Below, one piece after another: positions 1 to 6,607 of a stretch of DNA of 6,607 nt. The notes under the pieces are model-generated. The model worked only from the letters and a program-made list of their open reading frames with translations. It had not been told where the DNA came from and ran no database searches. Each line of letters starts with the position of its first letter. Within the stretch, counting starts at the first letter, position 1. Position numbers and translations under genes: made by a program. The stretch lies in assembly GCA_002428225.1 (NCBI GenBank), contig DIUD01000083.1, forward strand, positions 1-6,607, given 5' to 3'. The DNA is from Roseovarius sp. UBA6167 (GTDB taxonomy: Bacteria; Pseudomonadota; Alphaproteobacteria; Rhodobacterales; Rhodobacteraceae).

Positions 1-560
1 TGGTGGCAGATGCCGGTGCCGGGGGGCACGACGCGGAAATTGTTGAACGCGCCCTGCCCCCATTTGAGGAACTGGTAACGCTCCATGTTGCGCTCGTACT
101 CGCGGTCCACGTTGATCCGGAAGGCGCGGGGGTTGCCGAACTCGTCGATCATCACCGAGTGGTCGATCACCAGATCGACCGGGTTCAGGGGGTTAATCTG
201 CTGCGCGTCGCCGCCAAGCGCCTTGATCCCGTCGCGCATCGCGGCCAGATCGACCACAGCCGGAACGCCGGTGAAATCCTGCATGAGCACCCGCGCGGGC
301 CGATAGGACAGTTCGCGATTCGCGCGGCCGCCATTGGCCGCCCACTCGGAAAAGGCGCGGATGTCGTCAAGCGTGACGGTCTTGCCATCCTCGAAGCGCA
401 GCATGTTTTCCAGCACCACCTTGAGCGCGGCGGGCAGGCGCGAGAAATCGCCCAGCCCCGCCGCCTCGGCGGCCCTGATCGAGTAATAGGCGATGGATTT
501 GCCGCCGACGCTGAGCGTCTTGCGGGCCTTGGCGCTGTCTTGTCCGACTGTGATAGGCAT
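1..560 (-). CDS. acnA: Aconitate hydratase AcnA, N-terminal part (cut by left window edge)
   Basis: Aconitase isomerises citrate to isocitrate through cis-aconitate in the TCA cycle, in the cytoplasm, using a [4Fe-4S] cluster. Only the first 186 codons are present; the rest lies beyond the left edge. The visible part matches the bacterial AcnA/IRP1-like family: YRPARVLMQDFTGVPAVVDL (residues 87-106), a PVDLVIDHSV stretch near 127-136, then FLKWGQGAF and VVPPGTGICH at the break. The DHS aspartate-histidine stretch belongs to the conserved active-site region. The cluster-binding cysteines of this family lie further along and are not in view. The start is the ATG at 560-558, preceded by AAAGGA (plus-strand 570-575) with a 9-nt spacer. 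The gene is divergent from the DUF1223 gene across a 232-bp intergenic region. No frameshift is seen. Family identity is very secure; AcnB is ruled out by sequence. Confidence 0.96.
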   Translation of the reverse strand, partial: MPITVGQDSAKARKTLSVGGKSIAYYSIRAAEAAGLGDFSRLPAALKVVLENMLRFEDGKTVTLDDIRAFSEWAANGGRANRELSYRPARVLMQDFTGVPAVVDLAAMRDGIKALGGDAQQINPLNPVDLVIDHSVMIDEFGNPRAFRINVDREYERNMERYQFLKWGQGAFNNFRVVPPGTGICH

Positions 561-792
561 GGGGTGCCGTCCTTTCATGGTCAGGTCTGGATGACGTTTG
601 CCCTCGCTTCTGACCGATATTGCGCGCCCGATCAAGAGGCGTGCGGCGCATTTGTATACTGTTGCACACAATTTGCGGCGTGTTTCAACCCTTATCGCCC
701 CCTCTCACGAGAGCTTGAGTTGGCATTCCGCATCCGCGCGCATAGTCTTGAAGCGTCAGATCAACAGGCCGATGCGTCAGGACCGTTCCTTC
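561..792. promoter_or_regulatory. Divergent intergenic region between acnA and the DUF1223 gene
   Basis: This 232-bp stretch must hold the promoters for acnA (leftward) and for the DUF1223 pair (rightward). It is more AT-rich in its middle (about 650-695) than the flanking genes, as expected for promoter DNA. I could not find a convincing pair of -35 and -10 boxes for acnA. For the rightward transcript a weak candidate is TTGGCA (720-725) with CATAGT (741-746), but the 15-nt spacing is short. A short inverted repeat, CTCTC-AC-GAGAG, lies at 702-713. An in-frame extension of the DUF1223 reading frame back to 598 covers part of this region, but it does not look like a signal peptide and is judged non-coding. 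Confidence 0.6.
652..671. promoter_or_regulatory. Imperfect palindrome, possible operator
   Basis: The 20-bp sequence TTGTATACTGTTGCACACAA has arms that match their reverse complement at 6 of 10 positions per half, with TTGT and ACAA at the ends. It sits in the AT-richer centre of the divergent region, about 90 bp from the acnA start and 120 bp from the DUF1223 start, where a regulator could act on either gene. Its general look resembles sites bound by dimeric repressors such as the GntR family, but I cannot name a regulator. It could also be chance, or TATACA read leftward could be a -10 box for acnA. Confidence 0.25.
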
Positions 793-1497
793 ATGCGACA
801 TCTTCTTGCCACCCTGCTGGCCGGCTCACTACTGGTTTCCGGTGCCGCAGGGGCTGGCGGGCGCCCCGTGGTGGTCGAGCTTTTTACCTCGCAGGGCTGC
901 GCCTCCTGCCCGCCCGCCGACGCGTTCTTCCAGGATCTTGCCACGCGCGAGGATGTGCTCGCGCTGTCGCTGCATGTGGATTACTGGGATTACATCGGCT
1001 GGGAGGACACTTTCGCCAGCCCCGAACACTCCGCCCGCCAGCGCGGCTATGCCAGGGCGGCAGGGCGCAAGATGGTCTATACGCCGCAAATGGTCATCAA
1101 CGGTGCCGATCATGTGGTGGGCACGCGCGTTCACGATGTGGACGCGCTCATCGACAGGCACCGCAAGGCGGCACCGAACGGGTTGTCCGTCAGGCTCAGC
1201 CGCGATGGTGCGCGCCTGCATCTTTTGGCCAATGCCGAGACACCGCGCGATATGCCGCTGGTGGTGCAGCTTGCCCGCTACCTGCCCGAACAGACGGTCA
1301 CGATCTCCCGCGGCGAGAATGCCGGGCGCACGATTACCTATATGAATATCGTCACCGAGCTGATCGAGGTGGCCGAATGGGACACGCTTGCCCCGCTTGA
1401 GCTGGTGATCGACTGGCCCGAAGGCGTGCCGGTCGCGGTGATCCTGCAATATCCCGATTTCGGCACCATCGAGGCGGTTGCGCGGATGTGGCAATGA
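793..1497 (+). CDS. DUF1223 family exported thioredoxin-fold protein
   Basis: This 234-residue protein belongs to the DUF1223 family, whose function is not established. Residues 1-21 form a signal peptide: MRH, a hydrophobic run of leucines and alanines, then a small-residue AGA before a likely cleavage near 21. The mature protein opens with VVVELFTSQGCASCPPAD (about 26-43), the family signature, with Cys36 and Cys39 forming a CxxC motif. HVDYWDYIGW follows at about 61-70. YTPQMVING at 96-104 has the position and look of the cis-proline loop of thioredoxin folds (Pro98). The C-terminal 100 residues are probably a beta-rich domain. I chose the ATG at 793 because AGGA (779-782) lies 10 nt upstream and it leads straight into the signal peptide; an in-frame ATG at 772 has a weaker site. 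The stop overlaps the next start by 4 bp, so the two are probably co-translated. A thiol-disulfide role outside the cytoplasmic membrane is inferred from the CxxC motif and export signal only. Confidence 0.9.
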   Translation: MRHLLATLLAGSLLVSGAAGAGGRPVVVELFTSQGCASCPPADAFFQDLATREDVLALSLHVDYWDYIGWEDTFASPEHSARQRGYARAAGRKMVYTPQMVINGADHVVGTRVHDVDALIDRHRKAAPNGLSVRLSRDGARLHLLANAETPRDMPLVVQLARYLPEQTVTISRGENAGRTITYMNIVTELIEVAEWDTLAPLELVIDWPEGVPVAVILQYPDFGTIEAVARMWQ

Positions 1498-2003
1498 GCA
1501 ATGCCCGGCTGGCAGCGGTCGCTGTCGCGCTGTGGCTCACCGCCGCCCAAGCCATCGCAGAACCGCCGATGACGCGCGCGCCGCTTGGCGAGGCGATCCG
1601 CGAGACGCTTATCGCCACCCCCGCGCTGCTCGCCCCGCTGAGCGCCCCCGAGCCCGCCCCGATCAACCTCTATGCTGATGACATCGCGCGCGATCTCGAC
1701 CTTCTGGCACGAGAGGCCCCCCATCTCTTTGCCCCCGGCCTGCCCGGCTTTGGCCCCGAGGACGCCACCAGGCGCCTTGCCTTGTTCACCGCGCCCGATT
1801 GTCCCGATTGCGCGCAGGCCGAGGCCGAGTTGCGCGCGCTCGCGGACCGGATCGGCCTGCGGGTGAATGTCTTCGACTTGGGCCGCGATGCCGATCTCGC
1901 CGCCCGTCTCGGCCTCGACATGGCGCCCTCCTATGTGCTGCCCGACCGGCTGTTGCGCGGGGCGATGCCTGCCTTCGTGCTGGAGCGCTATCTCGCGCCC
2001 TGA
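1494..2003 (+). CDS. Exported thioredoxin-like protein with CPDC motif, function unknown
   Basis: I do not recognise a named family for this 169-residue protein. Residues 1-22 look like a signal peptide, with a hydrophobic core AAVAVALWLTA and AIA at the end. Residues 23-94 are alanine- and proline-rich and helical in character with no known motif. The C-terminal half reads as a compact thioredoxin fold: strand LALFTAPDCPDC (95-106) with Cys103 and Cys106, a helix rich in Ala and Glu, strand LRVNVFDL, then LDMAPSYVLPDRLLRGAMP (141-159), which resembles the cis-proline loop (Pro145) of DsbA/DsbC/ScsC-like proteins. The start is the ATG at 1494, which shares ATGA with the stop of the DUF1223 gene; a GTG at 1488 is in frame but less likely. 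The overlap suggests translational coupling and a shared pathway. It could act as a reductase or isomerase in the periplasm or as an electron carrier for its partner; the sequence does not decide. Confidence 0.82.
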   Translation: MSNARLAAVAVALWLTAAQAIAEPPMTRAPLGEAIRETLIATPALLAPLSAPEPAPINLYADDIARDLDLLAREAPHLFAPGLPGFGPEDATRRLALFTAPDCPDCAQAEAELRALADRIGLRVNVFDLGRDADLAARLGLDMAPSYVLPDRLLRGAMPAFVLERYLAP

Positions 2004-2060
2004 GCGGCCCCCTTCCCCCTGCCCCGCCCTTGCTTTAAACAGCCGCGCATCACGCCCTCC

Positions 2061-2067
2061 GAAGGAG
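2061..2067 (+). promoter_or_regulatory. Ribosome binding site of purL
   Basis: GAAGGAG is a near-consensus Shine-Dalgarno sequence 8 nt before the purL ATG at 2076, and it fixes that start. The 72-bp gap before purL also contains TTTAAA (2034-2039), the only AT-rich hexamer there. It could serve as a -10 element, but no matching -35 box is evident. No terminator hairpin is seen between the preceding stop and purL, so readthrough from the thioredoxin-fold pair into purL is possible. Confidence 0.75.
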
Positions 2068-2075
2068 CCCGCCGG

Positions 2076-4241
<2,166 letters not shown>

Positions 4242-4252
4242 CGGCGCGCCCG

Positions 4253-5023
4253 TCACCGCCGCATCACGCGCCCCTCGCCCGCCCGCGCGCGAAACAGTGC
4301 CACCATCTCGGCCATGTCGCGATCCGCCTCGATGGCAAGACGGCGCAGGCCGAAATGGACATGGGCCATCTCCTGATAATAGCGCGTATAGGCGTAATTC
4401 GTGGCCGCGCCCGCCGCCGCGCCCAGAACCGGCACGGTCTGCGCCGCCAGCTTCTGCCCCAGCACCATCGCAAGCCGTGGGGAAACCCGCGCAATCAGCG
4501 CCTGAAGCGCCGCGCCGGTCAGCGTCACCCGTGTGCCGATCAGGCCCAGATTGGCCCCGTCGTCACGGGTCAACGGCCCCGCGCTGCCGAATACCTCGAT
4601 GGAATCGAACCGCACCCCCGGCTCGGACGGGTCAAACCCGTGATCGGCAGCCACGTCCTGAATGGCGCGCATCAGCACCGTCACCGTCACCGGCAATTCC
4701 GCCAGCGCCGTTGCCAGCCCGCCCATGCCGCCCGCCGCCCCCATCGCCGTGCTCAGCAGCCGCGCGCGCCAGCCCGGCAGGTCTGGCAGCGCGGCGCGTG
4801 TGCCATGTGCCGCCTCGGCCGCGTGGTAAAGCGCGCGCCCGGTCGCCGCGCCGAGGCGTGTGCGCGCCTCGGGCGGCAGCCGCTCGAGCAGCCCTTCGGC
4901 CTGCGTGCCGATGAGGTTCAACAGCGCCATCGCACCGCCGCCGGCGCGCGCATTGCGCGCCACCAGCGCGTCCAGCCGCGCGTCGAATGTCGCCCTGTCC
5001 GGCGGTTTGCCCAGTAATTCCAT
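4253..5023 (-). CDS. EcsC family protein
   Basis: This 256-residue protein resembles the EcsC family, named after the third gene of the Bacillus subtilis ecs transporter operon; its biochemical role is unknown. The strongest family-like part is the C-terminal stretch with VPVLGAAAGAATNYAYTRYY (197-216) followed by QEMAHVHFGLRRLA (217-230). A second alanine/glycine-rich stretch at about 92-118, STAMGAAGGMGGLATALAEL then PVTVTVLM, could be membrane-embedded or amphipathic. No signal peptide is evident. The residue pattern IQDVAADHGFDPSEPGVRFD is typical of bacterial EcsC proteins as I recall them. I chose the ATG at 5023 because GAGGG lies about 7 nt upstream; a GTG at 5029, two codons earlier, is nearly as good. 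It lies 46 bp downstream of the GNAT gene on the same strand and is probably co-transcribed with it. It converges on purL. Confidence 0.85.
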   Translation of the reverse strand: MELLGKPPDRATFDARLDALVARNARAGGGAMALLNLIGTQAEGLLERLPPEARTRLGAATGRALYHAAEAAHGTRAALPDLPGWRARLLSTAMGAAGGMGGLATALAELPVTVTVLMRAIQDVAADHGFDPSEPGVRFDSIEVFGSAGPLTRDDGANLGLIGTRVTLTGAALQALIARVSPRLAMVLGQKLAAQTVPVLGAAAGAATNYAYTRYYQEMAHVHFGLRRLAIEADRDMAEMVALFRARAGEGRVMRR

Positions 5024-5069
5024 CGCCACGCCCTCGCCCCTTCCCAGATGACCGCGCGGGCGCGCAATT

Positions 5070-5555
5070 TCAAGCTGCCCGCGTGACAGCGCCCGCGATC
5101 CCGTCCCAGGCTCCGGGGATCAATGACACCCCAAGCACACGCGCCGGATTGGTCGGCGGCGGCATCTCGACCGCGTCGAGCCGCACGAAGCCGAAGCGCC
5201 CGTAATAGGGCGCATCTCCCACCAGCATCACCCGCACCCAGCCTTGCCCGCGCGCCCGCTCGAGGCTTTCGCGGATCAGCCACGCGCCCAGGCCCTCGCC
5301 TTGGTGGGTGGGGTGGACTGCCACCGGTCCGAGCAACAGCGCCGCCGCGCCGCCCACCCGCACCGGCCAGTAGCGGATCGCGCCTGCCAGCGTTCCGTCC
5401 GCGTCCCGCGCCACGAGGCAGAGCCCGGCCACCGGCGGCACCCCGTCGCGCAGCCTGTAGGAGGAGAGCGCCTCGCGCCCCGGCGCGAAACACAGGTCAT
5501 AGAGCGCCTCGACCTCCCAGTGATCGGCAGGCCCTTCCTGCGCCAGTTCGAACAT
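5070..5555 (-). CDS. GNAT family N-acetyltransferase (YhbS-like)
   Basis: This 161-residue protein has the GCN5-related acetyltransferase fold, which moves an acetyl group from acetyl-CoA to an amine; the substrate cannot be told from sequence. Motif A is clear: strand LLLGPVAVHP (73-82), then the pyrophosphate-binding loop Q85-x-x-G88-x-G90 in HQGEGLGAWLI, followed by a helix. Motif B follows as VRVMLVGDAPYYGRFGF (107-123). The YYGRFGF ending is typical of the COG3153 (YhbS) group of predicted N-acetyltransferases. The first part (SSYRLRDG, then LVARDADGTLAGAIRYWPV) gives the usual early strands. The ATG at 5555 is the only reasonable start, though its ribosome binding site is weak (GGGGA, 12 nt upstream). 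It is followed by the EcsC gene on the same strand. Family assignment is firm, function is not. Confidence 0.92.
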   Translation of the reverse strand: MFELAQEGPADHWEVEALYDLCFAPGREALSSYRLRDGVPPVAGLCLVARDADGTLAGAIRYWPVRVGGAAALLLGPVAVHPTHQGEGLGAWLIRESLERARGQGWVRVMLVGDAPYYGRFGFVRLDAVEMPPPTNPARVLGVSLIPGAWDGIAGAVTRAA

Positions 5556-5768
5556 GACCCGCCCGCGTCCCCAGAGATTCGACTGGCCAAGCGCCTAGCA
5601 CGACGTTGGCTCTGGCACAAACCGCACAGGCCCCGGGACAGAGCCATGTTCTGCCGCCCCGAGGGCGACCACGGCCCGCCGCGAAACCGGTTCAACCCGC
5701 GGGTTCAACGCGCGGGTAACGCCCCGGACCATCGGCTGGCTCTTCTCGCGCGCGGTTGTCGCGCCCGC
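5556..5768. other. Intergenic gap between msrC and GNAT genes with short palindromes
   Basis: This 213-bp gap separates two minus-strand genes and has no supported gene. It probably holds the promoter of the GNAT-EcsC pair and the end of the msrC transcript. Two kinds of structure are visible: a cluster of short repeats at 5684-5719 and an 8-bp inverted repeat with a 24-nt loop at 5607-5646 (TGGCTCTG and CAGAGCCA). The latter lacks a T-run on either side, so it is not a standard intrinsic terminator. I found no convincing -35/-10 pair reading leftward. Confidence 0.5.
5684..5719. repeat. Short tandem 13-bp repeats with nested palindromes
   Basis: GGTTCAACCCGCG (5688-5700) is followed directly by GGTTCAACGCGCG (5701-5713), which differs at one of 13 positions, and then by a partial third start, GGTAAC. 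Nested inside is a perfect 12-bp palindrome AACCCGCGGGTT (5693-5704), and just before it the 8-bp palindrome AACCGGTT (5684-5691). Read on the minus strand, an alternative 7-bp stem, ACCCGCG pairing with CGCGGGT, can also form. The site lies about 50 bp after the msrC stop and about 130-165 bp before the GNAT start. It may be an operator or an RNA structure; the repeats are short enough for chance to remain possible. Confidence 0.4.
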
Positions 5769-6224
5769 TCAGAGGCGCCCGAACACCAGGCGCAGGATCT
5801 CTGCCAGCCCCGCCGCATCGTCATGGGTAAAAGCCGCCGGCCGGTCGCTGTCGATATCGAGCACGCCAATCAGCGCCCCCGCCCCGTTCCAGACCGGCAG
5901 GACGATCTCGGAGCGCGTGGAAGAAGCGCAAGCGATGTGGCCTTCAAATGCCTCGACGTCATCGACAAGCTGGACCTCGCCCAAGCGCGCCGCCGCCCCG
6001 CAGACCCCGCGCGAGGACGTGATTTGCAGGCAGCCATGCCCGCCCTGATAGGGCCCGACCTTGAGCATCTGCGGCCCGGTCACGCGATAGAACCCGGTCC
6101 AGTCGAACCGCTCGTCGGCATGGTGCAATTCGCACGCCACCGTGGCCATGAGCGCGACCTCGTCGCTCTCGCCCTCGGTCAGCGAGAGGATGGCACGGGT
6201 GGTGGCGGGATAGTCGATGCGCAT
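5769..6224 (-). CDS. msrC: Free methionine-(R)-sulfoxide reductase, GAF domain (fRMsr)
   Basis: The enzyme reduces free L-methionine-(R)-sulfoxide to methionine in the cytoplasm, with reducing power normally from thioredoxin. The 151-residue protein is a single GAF domain that closely resembles E. coli MsrC (YebR). DWTGFY (41-46) and LKVGPYQG (54-61) open the pocket. The three redox cysteines of the family are all present: Cys65 (GCLQI), Cys75 (RGVCG) and Cys99 (GHIAC). Their spacing of 10 and 24 residues equals that of Cys84, Cys94 and Cys118 in E. coli. SEIVLP (105-110) and GVLDIDS (120-126) supply the acidic residues that hold the substrate. An additional Cys31 is not part of the family set. 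The start is the ATG at 6224, with CAGGAG (plus-strand 6232-6237) 7 nt upstream. It lies downstream of the thiolase gene on the same strand, separated by a hairpin array that may uncouple the two. Confidence 0.95.
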   Translation of the reverse strand: MRIDYPATTRAILSLTEGESDEVALMATVACELHHADERFDWTGFYRVTGPQMLKVGPYQGGHGCLQITSSRGVCGAAARLGEVQLVDDVEAFEGHIACASSTRSEIVLPVWNGAGALIGVLDIDSDRPAAFTHDDAAGLAEILRLVFGRL

Positions 6225-6231
6225 GGCCGCG

Positions 6232-6237
6232 CTCCTG
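6232..6237 (-). promoter_or_regulatory. Ribosome binding site of msrC
   Basis: Read on the minus strand this is CAGGAG, 7 nt before the ATG at 6224. It fixes the start of the methionine sulfoxide reductase gene. The nearest hairpin of the upstream repeat array begins only 11 bp beyond it, so structure in the leader could affect ribosome access. Confidence 0.7.
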
Positions 6238-6247
6238 TCATGCAAGA

Positions 6248-6327
6248 GTGGGGGCCAGCCCCCACACGCAGGGTCAAGTGGGGGCCAGCCCCCACACGCA
6301 GGGTCAAGTGGGGGCCAGCCCCCACAC
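6248..6327. repeat. Three tandem copies of a 30-bp GC-rich hairpin unit
   Basis: The 18-bp sequence GTGGGGGCCAGCCCCCAC occurs three times at an exact 30-bp period: 6248-6265, 6278-6295 and 6308-6325. Each is an 8-bp perfect inverted repeat around a central CA. Copies 1 and 2 are identical over 27 bp (6248-6274 and 6278-6304), including the linker ACGCAGGGT. Copy 3 diverges after 6327 and runs into CCCCCGGGATATTTCGGG, a tail that resembles, from memory, repeated extragenic elements common between genes in Rhodobacterales. The array lies in the 131-bp gap between the thiolase stop and the msrC start, both minus strand. Read leftward the stems have no U-tract, so they are not classic intrinsic terminators, but three stable stems could still stop or pause polymerase or protect the upstream mRNA end. 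There are no variable spacers, so this is not a CRISPR array. Confidence 0.93.
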
Positions 6328-6355
6328 CCCCGGGATATTTCGGGCAAGATGAAGC

Positions 6356-6607
6356 TCAGACCCGCTCGATGGCAATCGCCGTGCCCTCGCCGCCGCCGAT
6401 GCAGATGGCCGCGATGCCGCGCCTCAGCCCGCGTTTTTCCAGCGCGTTCAGAAGCGTCACCATGATCCGCGCGCCAGAGGCCCCGATCGGATGACCAAGC
6501 GCGCAGGCACCGCCGTTGACGTTCACGCGGTCGCGCGGCAGCCCCATCTCGTGCATGAAGGCCATGGGCACCACGGCAAAGGCCTCGTTGATTTCCCACA
6601 GGTCGAC
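6356..6607 (-). CDS. Acetyl-CoA acetyltransferase (thiolase), C-terminal part (cut by right window edge)
   Basis: Thiolases condense two acetyl-CoA to acetoacetyl-CoA or cleave 3-ketoacyl-CoA, using two cysteines and a histidine. Only the last 83 residues are visible; the N-terminal part with the nucleophilic cysteine lies beyond the right edge. The fragment begins VDLWEINEAFAV, containing the NEAF motif that shapes the active site. It continues with NVNGGACALGHPIGASGARI, in which the histidine of GHP (fragment residue 39) is the catalytic base. It ends with CIGGGEGTA, whose cysteine (fragment residue 69) is the second catalytic cysteine. All visible catalytic residues are intact and the C-terminus has the usual length. 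Whether it is a biosynthetic acetoacetyl-CoA thiolase or a degradative 3-ketoacyl-CoA thiolase cannot be decided from this end. It is followed by the hairpin array and then msrC on the same strand. Confidence 0.95.
   Translation of the reverse strand, partial: VDLWEINEAFAVVPMAFMHEMGLPRDRVNVNGGACALGHPIGASGARIMVTLLNALEKRGLRRGIAAICIGGGEGTAIAIERV

Noticed and set aside
598..792. Longer start for the DUF1223 gene at 598 (65 extra residues)
   Set aside because: The extension is charged and lacks a signal peptide, would bury the real signal peptide inside the protein, and covers the likely promoter region. The ATG at 793 has a well-placed AGGA.
3..1400. Plus-strand open frame of 465 codons across acnA and the DUF1223 gene
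   Set aside because: It runs antisense to the secure acnA reading frame and then out of frame through the DUF1223 gene, and has no recognisable protein motif.
5581..5768. Possible tRNA or small structured RNA in the msrC-GNAT gap
   Set aside because: No cloverleaf with TTCGA-type T-loop and 7-bp acceptor stem could be drawn; the inverted repeats present are short and isolated.
6248..6327. CRISPR-like array
   Set aside because: The units follow each other directly with identical linkers and no variable spacers, and there are only three copies and no cas genes in view.
6248..6327. Classic intrinsic terminator after the thiolase gene
   Set aside because: The stems are strong, but neither strand has a run of T after any of them, so the standard Rho-independent form is not met. 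A non-standard role is kept as a hypothesis.
5244..6494. Plus-strand open frame of 416 codons with a peptide repeat WGPAPTRRVK
   Set aside because: It is antisense to the GNAT, msrC and thiolase genes. The 10-residue peptide repeat exists only because the DNA repeat period of 30 bp is divisible by three.

Overview
This window looks like an ordinary chromosomal stretch from a high-GC alphaproteobacterium, most likely of the order Rhodobacterales (Roseobacter or Rhodobacter relatives). The protein sequences themselves suggest this: an AcnA-type aconitase, a small-type PurL of 721 residues, a DUF1223 protein and an EcsC-family protein, all with strong G/C bias at third codon positions. The assignment rests on recalled family resemblance, not on a search. 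No RNA gene, insertion sequence, phage gene or CRISPR array is visible.

Layout from left to right. (1) The 5' third of acnA (minus strand) runs off the left edge. (2) A 232-bp divergent intergenic region follows, carrying an imperfect palindrome. (3) Two exported thioredoxin-fold proteins lie on the plus strand and overlap by 4 bp: a DUF1223 protein with a CASC motif, and an unnamed 169-residue protein with a CPDC motif. (4) purL follows on the plus strand with a strong ribosome binding site. (5) Convergent to purL, only 11 bp away, is a minus-strand run read right to left: the end of a thiolase gene (cut by the right edge), an array of three GC-rich hairpins, a free methionine-(R)-sulfoxide reductase of the GAF type, a 213-bp gap with short palindromes, a GNAT acetyltransferase and an EcsC-family protein.

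Functionally the window mixes central metabolism (TCA cycle, purine synthesis, acetyl-CoA/acyl-CoA thiolysis) with thiol and oxidant chemistry: two CxxC proteins outside the cytoplasmic membrane and a cytoplasmic methionine sulfoxide repair enzyme. Nothing shows that these act as one system. The coupled CASC/CPDC pair is the only gene set whose arrangement argues for a shared job.

I did not find a clear new biological system. The items most worth a second look are the three-copy 30-bp tandem hairpin array between the thiolase and methionine sulfoxide reductase genes, the uncharacterised coupled thioredoxin-fold pair, and two palindromic intergenic sites that could be operators or RNA structures.
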